Origin: Micropterix aruncella
Lineage: Eukaryota; Arthropoda; Insecta; Lepidoptera; Micropterigidae
Direction: 5' to 3'
DNA: 64,000 bases
Assembly: GCA_944548615.1 (NCBI GenBank)
Contig: OX155963.1
Location: 31,461,985 to 31,525,984, forward strand
Positions 48,496-59,068 of the stretch are shown piece by piece. The notes below the pieces were generated by a model. The model did not search any database and was not told the DNA's origin. It worked only from the letters and a program-made list of their open reading frames with translations. Within the stretch, counting starts at the first letter, position 1, and each line of letters starts with the position of its first letter. Made by a program: the position numbers and the translations under genes.

Positions 48496-48515
48496 AATAT
48501 CAGAAGTGGGATAAC
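48496..48515 (+). promoter_or_regulatory. Candidate primer-binding site (tRNA-Leu-like)
   Basis: Just after the LTR, 'tcagaagtgggat' (about 48499-48511) matches, from memory, the complement of the 3' end of many eukaryotic leucine tRNAs. The usual leading TGG, complementary to CCA, is absent, so priming may be internal or the match fortuitous. Confidence 0.4.
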
Positions 48516-49019
48516 ACAATCCACAAGTGCATTTTTCGTGATTTTAAACATTATCAGTGGAGAATTCGAACTATTGCGCAATCGATCGCAAATTGCGTAT
48601 CATTATTTTTGGGCATAAAAACATTGAAAATGACTGTTTTACAGATTGGAGACAGCGTCTAATACCTGAGGCAGCTTGTTTTCTGTTGGACAACAGGTGA
48701 TTTCATATCTAATAAGGCCAGGTACGAGAAAAAGTCCAGTTCTTTCGTCGCGCCGAACGTGAGTACAACGTTTTATTTTTACTGGACGGCCTGGGAGTGC
48801 TGAAATTCTGTGTATTTTTGAGCTGTCTTGATTGTGAAATAATGATAATAATTTCCGAAATTCGAGAAAAATAATACGTCATCCGGCGTGACGTCATCAG
48901 ATGTCAGACAGTAGTGTTGGGCGATTGGGTTAATTAAACGTCAAATAGTGATGTCGCACGATTGAGCCAATTTGTATGTTCATTTGGTAGAGTTGAGCAC
49001 GTACGCTATTTTCACGAAA

Positions 49020-52000
49020 ATGGACGCGTTCAACAACGATGATACAGAAGGGAGCGATACCTATGAACGACACTCAAAATCTAAACATCGACATTCAAAG
49101 GAGCGATCTAAGCGTAGGCGAGAGATCGAAACAGAGGTAGAGCGAATCTTAAATAAAAGATTTTCTGCATCGGGTGTGGCTCATTTAACCAACGATATGC
49201 TTGCTAAATTACCAGCAGTATCAACCGACACTACGAATACTAGCTCACCAACGTTGGCGGCCAATATTGTGAACACCGATTTACCGACGGTAGCGGCCAA
49301 TAATATGGACGTTGACTCACCAGCGGTGGCAACAGATAGTGTGCATCAACACATCGTTTCACCGGCAATTGCGACAGATGCTGTACAACAACCGATTGTT
49401 AAATATTTCGGACATGGTGATGTGATCCCTAGATTCGATCCTGCAAATAGGTCTACCACCATAGAACAGTGGATTCGCGTTGTGGATGATATAGCTAACC
49501 TTTATAACTGGGATGAGAAGACGAAAATTTATCATGCCACAACAAAATTGGTTGGCTATGCTAAGACTTGGTATGATCAACAAACGTCATATAATGTTGA
49601 TTGGTCGCTTTGGAAGCAGCGTCTTAGAAATGCTTTTCCTTCTGGACGTAGTGTATTGGAAATGTTGAAAACAATTGTGAATTATAAAAGAGCAATAAAT
49701 GAAGATCCTTTGCAATTTTTCAACGAAAAGTTGAACTTGGGTGTAGCATGTCAGTTACAGGATTCAGTCATCTGCGAAGCGATTATAGGCACTCTTGGAA
49801 GCGAGGTGCTGGAAATAGGAGCCGTATCAGCGGGGTGTAAAACAACTGACACTCTCAGGAGCTATTTGTCATCGCTTCGAGCACTGCCCGAAATAAATCG
49901 AGCAATTGCCAGTACTTCATTTACACCTAAAATCAACCGAGGATATGATCGAAGACAGCTACTATGTAAAATCTGTAATCGACGTGGCCATATGACTAAA
50001 GATTGTTTCAAAAATAAAAAGACGATATTAACGCTAGATAAGGATAAGAGTGGAGCACCGCCAGTGGTGTTTTGTACATTTTGTAAATTCCGTGGCCATA
50101 ATCGGGAGCAATGCTTCAAACTTAAAAGGCAGGATATGAATAAAACACGGAAACCCGTACGATCAATTTGTATTAACACTGATGGGGACAAATATTATGT
50201 GACTGCCAGAATAAATGGTATCCCAGTTACGGGATATGTGGACTTTGGCAGCAGCATTAATATAATGAGATATAATAAAGTCCTGGAACTCGGTTTGGAA
50301 GTAAACGAGAAAAGTGACTGCTTGATTCGTGGCTACGGTGGATCAGTGATCACGCCGTTAGGATATGTCAAGATATTTTTGGAAGTTGATGAAGCTTCTG
50401 CAAATGTTGAAAGTTTAGTAGTTGACGACAAGGAGCAGAAAATGGACATATTAATTGGACAAACTTTTACCGAGTTATCCAATATCTATGTCATTAAAAC
50501 AGCAAATACGTTGAGGATTCTCAATAACACTCCGTGGACAGAAATGCCTCAAGCTGTAGAACTTTCTTCAAAGACCAAACTATATACTGAAGATAATGTT
50601 GAATTACAGCCAGGAATTAATGTGCTTAATGTATGTTTATCTGAACCGTACTCTGGGTCATTAATAACATACGGAGGTCAACATTTGGAGCCACTAAGGG
50701 AGAAAGAAGTATTACAGAGCGAAATGAAGGTTGAATTTGGAAAAGCACAAGTCAAAGTGGTAAATCAGACTAATCAAGTACTTCGCATAAATCAGAATGA
50801 GTGTATTGCGCGATGTGATTATACATTCATTAAGGAAAAAGGAGGTTACAAAGTGGGTGATCAATTATCACAAAAAGATCGCCAAGAACTTGACAATTTA
50901 CTCGATGAATTCAAAGATTGTTTTAAACGAAATAATAAACCATTGGGTCATATCAACGTTGAGATGAAGATCAAATTGACAGAACAGAAAACAATCTACT
51001 ATCGACCTTATCGGCTTTCTGATGCTGAACGTCAGACGGTCAGGGACATTGTTTCGGATCTCCTTCATGAAGGGATCATAGAAGAATCGCAATCAGATTA
51101 TGCAAGTCCTGTACTTCTGGTACAAAAGAAGAATGGAGAGCCGAGAATGTGTGTAGATTATCGTGCTTTAAACAAGATAACTCAAAAGGAGAGGTATCCG
51201 TTACCTCTAATAGAAGATCTATTGGATCGTTTAAATAATCATAGTGTTTTCACTATGTTGGATCTGGCTTCAGGTTATCATCAAATCAGCGTCCATGAAG
51301 ATTCTCGAAGATATACAGCATTTATAACACCTGATGGCCATTATCAATATCGACGAGTAAGTTTTGGGCTGGCCAATGCACCTGCAGTATTTCAAAGGGC
51401 AATGAATGGTGTATTGGGTTCTCTACGATTCCAGTATGCAATGGCTTATTTAGATGACATATTAATCTTGGCCCATAATGAAGAAGAGGGTATCCAACGG
51501 CTTCGTACTGTTTTTGAGGTGTTGAAGAAATCAAATATGACATTGAGATTGGAGAAGTGTTCATTCTTAACTACTAAGGTTGAATATTTGGGCTATGAAG
51601 TGTCAAAAGGAGAGATTCGTCCTTCAAAGTGTAAGTTACTTGCAGTACAAGAATTTCCTACACCTTCAAATGTTCATCAAGTTCGTCAGTTCCTTGGATT
51701 GGCTGGATATTTTCGTAAATTTATAAAGAATTTCGCCATAATGGTATCTCCATTGACAACATTACTTAAGAAGGATACTGATTGGTCATGGAATGATACA
51801 CAGCATAATGCTTTTGAGGCAGCCAAAAGAGCCCTGACAGAATATCCTGTTTTGGCAATTTATAACTCTACTTTTAAGACTCAACTTCATACTGATGCAT
51901 CTCAGATTGGATTGGGTGCGATTTTACTACAGGAACAAGAAAGCGGTTTATGGAAGCCAGTTGCATATGCCAGTAGACAAACGATGTCAGCAGAAAAACG

Positions 52001-53480
52001 TTATCACAGCTATGAATTGGAGACACTTGCTGTGGTAATGGGTGCTCGCAAATTTAAAATTTACTTGACTGGAATAACCTTCACTGTAGTAACAGATTGT
52101 AATGCATTAAGGTTGACATGGACAAAGAAAGATATGGTGCCGCGTATTGGAAGATGGTGGTTGGAAATGCAAAATTTCGATTTCGATGTGATCTACCGAC
52201 CTGGACCGTCTATGTCCCATGTTGATGCGCTAAGTCGCAATCCGGCACATGTACAACGAATTGACATTAACGACTGGATTGATGTTCTACAATACGAAGA
52301 TGAAAATGTACGGAATTTAAGAAAACAATTAGAGGAAGATTTGAAGAATAAAACTCGGAAAGGTCTTACTAATGATTACAAAATTGTGAACGGAAAATTA
52401 TGTCGGCTTATCAATGGGAGACCCTTAATTGTTGTTCCAAAGGATGGACGATGGCGCATATTACAGATACACCACGATGAGAATGGACATAAAGGAGTTG
52501 AGAAATGCCTTCATTTAATAAGGCAGCGTTATTGGTTTGCTAAGGCACATACATTTATCAAGAAATACATAAACGGATGCCCAGAATGTCAATTCGCGAA
52601 GAAACCAACAGGAAAGCAACCAGGATTTCTGCATCCTATTGAGAAAAAGGCAGTACCTTTTGCCACTGTGCACATAGACCATTTAGGTCCATTTTGTAAG
52701 ACTAAAACAGGCAAGACTAACCTTCTCGTGATGATCGATGCTTTCACAAAATTTACTATTATCGAAGCCGTACGTGATACAAGTGCAAAGTATGTTGTTA
52801 TGGCAATGAATATGCTGATAAAAACATTCGGTGTACCGAATAGATTAATATCCGATAGAGGTAAAGCTTTTACAAGCAAAACATTTGAAGAGTTTTGTAT
52901 TGAAAGAGGAATTAAACACATATTGAATGCAGTTGCAAGTCCCAGGGCAAACGGTCAGGTTGAAAGAACCAATAGAGCAATTTTGGATTCTTTGGTAGCC
53001 TATTGTATTGATGAGCAAGCAAATTGGGAACATTACATCTGTAAAGTACAAATGGGCATTAATTCCACAGTAAATAAAACGACAGGTAAAACGCCATATG
53101 AATTATTATTCGGCTTCAATCCTAATTTAACTGCTCATATTGAACATGAAACACCAGTTGTGGATATTGAAGTGGTAAGAGATGAAGCAGATAAAGTCTC
53201 TAAAATCAACGCCTTAAATATGAAGACGCGTTTTGATAAGAAACGCCGAGCAGCTCAAAACTTTAAAGTTGGTGATTTGGTACTGGTAGAGAGAAAAGTT
53301 ATAAAGAAAGGATTGACGAGTGGAAAATTAGTTCCAAGATTTGCTGGACCTTGTTTAATTACAGAAGTGTTCCCGAATGACCGTTACCTGGTTGAGAGTA
53401 TTCCTTCATCTAGGAATAATTACAAGAATATCATCGCAAACGATCGTTTGAAGCGATGGAATGGGCAAAATATGATTTAA
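49020..53480 (+). CDS. Gag-Pol polyprotein of the Ty3/gypsy element (1486 aa)
   Basis: The open frame extends to a TTG at 48972, but the first ATG is 49020 in good context (A at -3, G at +4). Gag: basic Ser/Arg/His-rich N-terminus (15-40), capsid-like helical region (about 130-300), two CX2CX4HX4C zinc knuckles (316-329, 352-365). Protease: the active-site motif is DFGS with Asp408, where Asp-Thr/Ser-Gly is usual. Reverse transcriptase (about 645-830): CVDYRALNK, DLASGYHQI and YLDD at 810-813. RNase H: Asp959, Glu999, Asp1026. Integrase: His/Cys zinc module from His1151, then Asp1220, Asp1279 and Glu1315 (35 residues between the last two), and a GPF/Y-type C-terminal module near 1443-1458. 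Gag and Pol lie in one frame with no shift or stop. The RT-to-integrase core looks fully intact. Whether DFGS gives an active protease is unknown. Confidence 0.95.
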   Translation: MDAFNNDDTEGSDTYERHSKSKHRHSKERSKRRREIETEVERILNKRFSASGVAHLTNDMLAKLPAVSTDTTNTSSPTLAANIVNTDLPTVAANNMDVDSPAVATDSVHQHIVSPAIATDAVQQPIVKYFGHGDVIPRFDPANRSTTIEQWIRVVDDIANLYNWDEKTKIYHATTKLVGYAKTWYDQQTSYNVDWSLWKQRLRNAFPSGRSVLEMLKTIVNYKRAINEDPLQFFNEKLNLGVACQLQDSVICEAIIGTLGSEVLEIGAVSAGCKTTDTLRSYLSSLRALPEINRAIASTSFTPKINRGYDRRQLLCKICNRRGHMTKDCFKNKKTILTLDKDKSGAPPVVFCTFCKFRGHNREQCFKLKRQDMNKTRKPVRSICINTDGDKYYVTARINGIPVTGYVDFGSSINIMRYNKVLELGLEVNEKSDCLIRGYGGSVITPLGYVKIFLEVDEASANVESLVVDDKEQKMDILIGQTFTELSNIYVIKTANTLRILNNTPWTEMPQAVELSSKTKLYTEDNVELQPGINVLNVCLSEPYSGSLITYGGQHLEPLREKEVLQSEMKVEFGKAQVKVVNQTNQVLRINQNECIARCDYTFIKEKGGYKVGDQLSQKDRQELDNLLDEFKDCFKRNNKPLGHINVEMKIKLTEQKTIYYRPYRLSDAERQTVRDIVSDLLHEGIIEESQSDYASPVLLVQKKNGEPRMCVDYRALNKITQKERYPLPLIEDLLDRLNNHSVFTMLDLASGYHQISVHEDSRRYTAFITPDGHYQYRRVSFGLANAPAVFQRAMNGVLGSLRFQYAMAYLDDILILAHNEEEGIQRLRTVFEVLKKSNMTLRLEKCSFLTTKVEYLGYEVSKGEIRPSKCKLLAVQEFPTPSNVHQVRQFLGLAGYFRKFIKNFAIMVSPLTTLLKKDTDWSWNDTQHNAFEAAKRALTEYPVLAIYNSTFKTQLHTDASQIGLGAILLQEQESGLWKPVAYASRQTMSAEKRYHSYELETLAVVMGARKFKIYLTGITFTVVTDCNALRLTWTKKDMVPRIGRWWLEMQNFDFDVIYRPGPSMSHVDALSRNPAHVQRIDINDWIDVLQYEDENVRNLRKQLEEDLKNKTRKGLTNDYKIVNGKLCRLINGRPLIVVPKDGRWRILQIHHDENGHKGVEKCLHLIRQRYWFAKAHTFIKKYINGCPECQFAKKPTGKQPGFLHPIEKKAVPFATVHIDHLGPFCKTKTGKTNLLVMIDAFTKFTIIEAVRDTSAKYVVMAMNMLIKTFGVPNRLISDRGKAFTSKTFEEFCIERGIKHILNAVASPRANGQVERTNRAILDSLVAYCIDEQANWEHYICKVQMGINSTVNKTTGKTPYELLFGFNPNLTAHIEHETPVVDIEVVRDEADKVSKINALNMKTRFDKKRRAAQNFKVGDLVLVERKVIKKGLTSGKLVPRFAGPCLITEVFPNDRYLVESIPSSRNNYKNIIANDRLKRWNGQNMI

Positions 53481-55193
53481 AAAAAAAAATATATAATAAA
53501 TAACCAGACATACTGCTGCACTAGTTGCAGAAATATAATGAAACTTTGATATTATGATTGATATTATATTCAAAATTTTATTTGCCCATGATATATGTTT
53601 GTTTGAATAAACAAGTCTGGTTAAGAATTTATTTTGGTGCTGAACAGTTAAAAACTGCAGCCATTAATATGTGAAACAAAGCCTTACAAAGGTTTGATAT
53701 ACTTTTCTATTTATAAAGTGCCTGGAGCTATTAATACGCCTTGAGGTATTTCCATTGGAAGTGGTTCATGCTATTAATAAGCTCTTGAGTCCTTTTGTAG
53801 GAAGCGGCCGATGCTATTAATACGCATCAGGATCCTTCCGAGGTATTTCCTAAATGGAATGTAAACCCTTCTGGTGATTCCCACGTGGAACGTAAATCCA
53901 TCTGTAAGCGCTTGTTTATATTATGAAGTAGCTGGGGCTATTAATACGTCCCAGGGTCCTTCGGTAGGAAGCAGCTGATGCTATTAATACGCATCAGGGT
54001 CCTTCCGAGGTTTTTCCGGCATGGAATGTAAACCCTTCTTGCTAGCATTTGTTATGAAGTAGCCGAGGCTATTAATACGCCTTGGGATCCTTCCGTAGGA
54101 AGTAGCTGATGCTATTAATACGCATCAGGGTCCTTCCGAGGTCGTTCCTACATGGAATGTAAATCCTTCAAAAGCGCTCGTTATGAAGAAGCCAGGGCAA
54201 CCTATTAAAACTGCCTTGGGATCCTTCCGAATGAAGTGACTAATGCTATTAATACGCATAAGTAACCTTCTGAAGTGTATGCGCTTATTTATCGGAGAGA
54301 TATCTACCGAGTTTTAAATCATGATCATGAAAATAAACAAAGGCTATTATTACGCCTCAGAGTGCCTTTGAGTTTTGAATAACAAAACAAAAATCAGCTG
54401 ATAATATTATAATGTGCACTTGGAGTTCTTTGGAAATAGGGAATGCATTCCATCTAAATTTATTGTTGAATTCTGATTATGTTCCTCTAAAGTTGCGATT
54501 TTAGGGTGTGTTCCATCGAAAATTATTGTTGGATTGAGATTGTATTCATCTGAAATTGCTATTGAGTTGAGATTGTGTTTTATCAAAAGTGAAGACGATT
54601 GTTTGAAAATTTTGATGATCTGAAAATGAAGTTTGATGGTTGGAGATGGTTTGAAGTTTGATGATTTAAGAATTTGATGATATGAATGTTGGTTTGAAGT
54701 TATTGTTAAGTTGGTATTGTGTTAATCTGAAATCGTTGTTAGATAAGGTTGTATTCCATCTGAAGTAATTTTTTTAAAAAAAAAAAAAAAATTGAGATTT
54801 TTGTTACTCTGGTTGATGTTGATTTGATGAGGCTTAATTGACTTGATACGTCAAAGTCCATCAATCAACGAGGATGGAATTTTATTCTGTTGAAGTTAAA
54901 AATACTTCACATGACTTCGTCATAAATTACTAAATGTGAAAAATATTAAACTTAACAATTAAATATTAATATTTTTGTGTCGCGGTGTTTTGAGAGTAAA
55001 ACTTGCACCGTGGCGCTGTTTCCTTTGTTTACAGAACATGGCCGAACGGAGAGTTCACCAATCACTCACTATTTACAGCTGCAAACAAGCATTTCTGAAC
55101 AATTCATTTGCATGGTCAAATGCAAGACTACCGAGTGCTACACACATGAACCAGCAGTCGTCTCGGGGCGAGCCGATTTTCAGGATGGCCGAC
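53481..55193 (+). other. Long 3' noncoding region of the Ty3 element
   Basis: 1.7 kb between the Pol stop and the 3' LTR. It holds the tandem array at 53725-54370, then about 400 bp of 'ttgagattgtgtt(c/a)atctga'-type degenerate repeats (54400-54800), a poly-A run (54776-54791) and a GC-richer stretch up to the LTR. No env-like frame. I cannot find a convincing polypurine tract against the LTR; the nearest is 'aggatgg' at 55182-55188. Confidence 0.7.
53725..54370 (+). repeat. Tandem array in the Ty3 3' noncoding region
   Basis: The core 'gctattaatacgc' recurs about ten times (53730, 53772, 53815, 53938, 53982, 54068, 54111, 54200, 54245 and 54344, with variants). Cores alternate between a 'ggatccttccg(t)aggaagt' follower and a 'catcagggtccttccgaggt' follower, giving a compound unit of about 130 bp (later spacings 129-134, earlier 166-167). 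Function unknown. Confidence 0.85.
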
Positions 55194-56345
<1,152 letters not shown>

Positions 56346-56420
56346 AAGGTAAACTTGTATAAAATTGTATAACATTAGCAAATGTATAAAGAAACATGTT
56401 AAAAAAACTGTATAATATTT

Positions 56421-56519
56421 TTATATTTAATAAGGTTTTGTAAATAATCCGTTCATAGGATGATGATTCGCAGTAAAATAAAATTAGTAAACGCTACTTG
56501 AATAGCAGCGAAGGAAATC
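56421..56519. repeat. Family A terminal fragment, direct duplicate
   Basis: About 95 bp repeat the start of the neighbouring copy almost exactly ('ggttttgtaaataatccgtt' to 'gcagcgaaggaaatcc', compare 55807-55895). This suggests a recent local duplication or a second truncated insertion. Confidence 0.85.
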
Positions 56520-57000
56520 CTGATACCTGCCGCAGGATGCTGACGAACTTTATTGTTTTACAAAACGTGCATTTCAGCGCGAACCATTTTTTTCTAATAA
56601 TTTTAAATACAAGAATTCACTTTTTGTAAGGTCAGTCGTGTTTTTATTTTTTTATATTATTTATCGCCAGAGGGGGCAGTTTAAGAATATGAAAAACATG
56701 TTTCCCAGGTCGACACGGAGGAGTGGAATTAATTTCATGAAAATTGGTGAATTCGTATGAAAAATTATATTAAATCCCAAGGGGAATATTTTGGGAAAAG
56801 AATATTTCATTTTGGCCTTATTATTTTGGAAAATTTCAGTGTGGCCCTCGTCTTATTATCGTGTTTATTTTTTTTTTTCAAAATCCGTCTTCGAGCCGAT
56901 TTTTTTAGCGCGTTAACAATAATTTATTTCCATACTGCTCGGTTGGTGGACCCGGAAAGTAAAAAGTATGTGCAATGAATAATTCGCACCAATGTGAAAT
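56520..57000. repeat. Unassigned DNA with a family B tail
   Basis: 'gatttttttagcgcgttaac' near 56900 resembles the end of family B ('gatttttttagcgcgttcac' at 29569). The rest is unrecognised. Confidence 0.4.
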
Positions 57001-57049
57001 GACGTATTTCACAGTCTATAACTTTTTTTTATAGACTGTGAAATACGTC
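57001..57049. repeat. Perfect 20-bp stem with 9-base loop
   Basis: 'gacgtatttcacagtctata' (57001-57020) is exactly complementary to 57030-57049; the loop is acttttttt. Perfect identity suggests a recent origin, for example a snap-back duplication, or selection for an RNA hairpin. Confidence 0.95.
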
Positions 57050-57555
57050 TATAACCAATAAGTTAAAAATAATTAATAAATTATTACTATGATTAGGTAT
57101 GATTACTACAATTATTGCTCATGCTCATATTCATACATATCATGCATTATCACGTAAGGAATTTCGAGCGGCCACCTCTGTAACAGCTAATAGACTTTTA
57201 CAAACAGATCAAAAACTGGTCAATCTGATAGCTTCCGATAAAGGACATTTATAGGTTTTCTAAAATAGAAATCTTTCGTATTTCGTCCACGCAAAAGTGG
57301 GTCACCTAAGTGTGATCCGTATAAAGAAGTGTTCAGTGAGTTATTTTCTCTTTAGCGCTAAAGATGATAAAGTCGTGACTTGTCGAGTTCCGTTCGGTGT
57401 AAAGTCCCGTGAGAATTAACAGCTGTCTCGCCATTGTAACTTTATTTTTATATCATAAATATTGTCATTCTTATCTTATTTCAGAACATAACGGTGACTT
57501 GTCCTGGTTTGCCTGAGTACATACTCTCCACATCTGAAGTTTGTATTTATATATT
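57050..57555. other. Unassigned DNA
   Basis: No coding frame or repeat recognised. Confidence 0.4.
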
Positions 57556-57559
57556 ATTA

Positions 57560-58240
57560 TAAATAAGATAAAACCGAATTTACAGCGTGAAGATTGTAAC
57601 ACCCGACGTTTCGGCGATGTTTCAAGCCGACTCAAAATATACCTTGATTTTTGAGGACCACTTCAAACCCCGGGTCTGTATAAAGTCAAATGCAGCTGTG
57701 GACAAACGAAACGGCCCATAGCCACTCGACTGATGGAACACATCAAAAACGTTCATCGAGAAAAATCGGCGATCTGCGAACATATATTTAATAGCGGAAG
57801 TAACCACTGGCTGCAGTTTCAAAATCCAATTGTGCTATCCAAAGAACAATTTTAAGGTCTTTGCATGATCCGGGAAGCCATTGAAATAAGAAGAACCCCG
57901 AACTTCAATTGTTAAAAACTCTCTTCTACTCTCTTCTACTACCCTCTGAACGCAAGGACGCACTGACGTAAGACAATATACAGTAAGTGTCGTGTGCACG
58001 GCGGATTTTAGAAATTCGCGCGCGCCGAGCCTGCCCTTACTACCGTTATATTCTACGCAGTGGCGGAAGCAGTATGAGGCCTACTCGTGGAACAACGGAT
58101 TGGCAGCTCTTCAGTCTATCCTAGACAACGGCGGTTGCAACATCGCCGAAACATCGGGTATTGCAATCTTCACGCGGTAAATTCGTTTTTATCTTATTTA
58201 TAATGTCAAACAACCGCGATAATCCTCGATTTATTTATAT
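57560..58240 (+). mobile_element. Penelope-like fragment between family D arms
   Basis: Left arm 'cccgacgtttcggcgatgtt' (57601) and right arm 'gacaacggcggttgcaacat' with 'cgccgaaacatcggg' (58123-58158) face each other around a GIY-YIG-type coding fragment. The same arms without coding occur at 17690, 33130 and 38640. This links the palindromic repeats to a Penelope-like element. The reverse transcriptase domain is missing. Confidence 0.7.
57655..57915 (+). pseudogene. GIY-YIG endonuclease C-terminus of a Penelope-like element
   Basis: Reads GLYKVKCSCGQTKRPIATRL, then MEHIKNVHREKSAICEHIF, NHWLQFQNPIVLSKEQF and, after an in-frame TAA at 57853-57855, MIREAIEIRRTPNFN up to TAA at 57913-57915. 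GIY appears as GLY. The YIG motif that should follow CG is deleted, so CG joins directly to QTKRPI. The Arg and Glu helices of the fold are kept. Inactive remnant. Confidence 0.75.
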
Positions 58241-58640
58241 ATTATATGTTTAGATACTATTGCATTTCAAGTTACCGTGTTATTAAAAACTAATTACATA
58301 ACACAGTGCACAGTAACATCGTTACAACGTATATTACATAAACTTAAAACTATTAACATAACCAACCCTCCTCCTCCCCATTTTTTCCACTTTCCTTTCC
58401 TTATTTCGCCTCTTTCCTCCCTCTGCGTCTTTATTTAGTTTTATTAATTTGTTATTCTTTTTTTATAAGTATCAGTTTTTCTTTCAGTTTCTATCTATTT
58501 TATCGTTTTAATTTTTATTTTTGTGTAGCTAATGCAAAATCTGTTTTATAAACTTAAGCCATAGGTTAGCTGATAGACATTGCCGCAAGGCAATAAGCTT
58601 GCTAATTTATTGGAATAAAGAAATGATTATTAAACAATAC
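58241..58640 (+). repeat. LINE 3' end with conserved hairpin
   Basis: 'ggttagctgatagacattgc' and 'ggcaataagcttgc' match the 3' UTR of the LINE at 39663-39700. The stem ATTGCC/GGCAAT is at 58579-58594 with a GCAA loop. 'ggaataaag' and an AT-rich tail follow. A pyrimidine-rich stretch (58365-58440) matches that LINE's C/T-rich UTR in style. No coding remains. Confidence 0.65.
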
Positions 58641-59060
58641 AATTTAATTCTACTCCAGTCGGTAAGCATTCCTACAATTGGTTTGGTCATTGCGTCTAAT
58701 ATTCTCAGTAATATAATTGATTAGAGCTGATGTTTTTTTTTTGTTGAAGGGAAATGCTTTTGATTCTAATAGAGTAATAAAGACGACAACCTAAACTGGA
58801 GTCAACCTTAATTTCAAAATTTTTGTGTCGTCGGCTGATGAGATTCCCATCGAAATCGCTATACAACGAAGCATCCGTCCTCAATATTAGACAGCTGTAT
58901 ATAAAATGTATCATCACCAATCTCCATGAAAATGTCAGCCAAAAAGTGAACAGATGCTCCTCCTATTCAAGGTCCAGACCTCCATTAGGTCAGCAACTGT
59001 TAAACAACTCTTTGTCCCTAAACGAAAGCTGCACGAATTAAAACTGCACCATACATATAT
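58641..59060. other. Unassigned DNA
   Basis: No recognisable gene. Confidence 0.4.
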
Positions 59061-59068
59061 GGCTTTAA

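Noticed and set aside
48972..49019. Sixteen extra N-terminal residues before the Gag-Pol ATG
   Set aside because: The extension starts with TTG; the first ATG is 49020, in good context, so the protein starts there.
49359..53051. Several minus-strand frames of 60-110 codons inside Gag-Pol
   Set aside because: Shadows of the conserved plus-strand gene; none shows a domain.
53481..55193. An envelope gene after Pol
   Set aside because: No open frame of meaningful length, signal peptide or membrane segment is present in the 1.7 kb before the 3' LTR.
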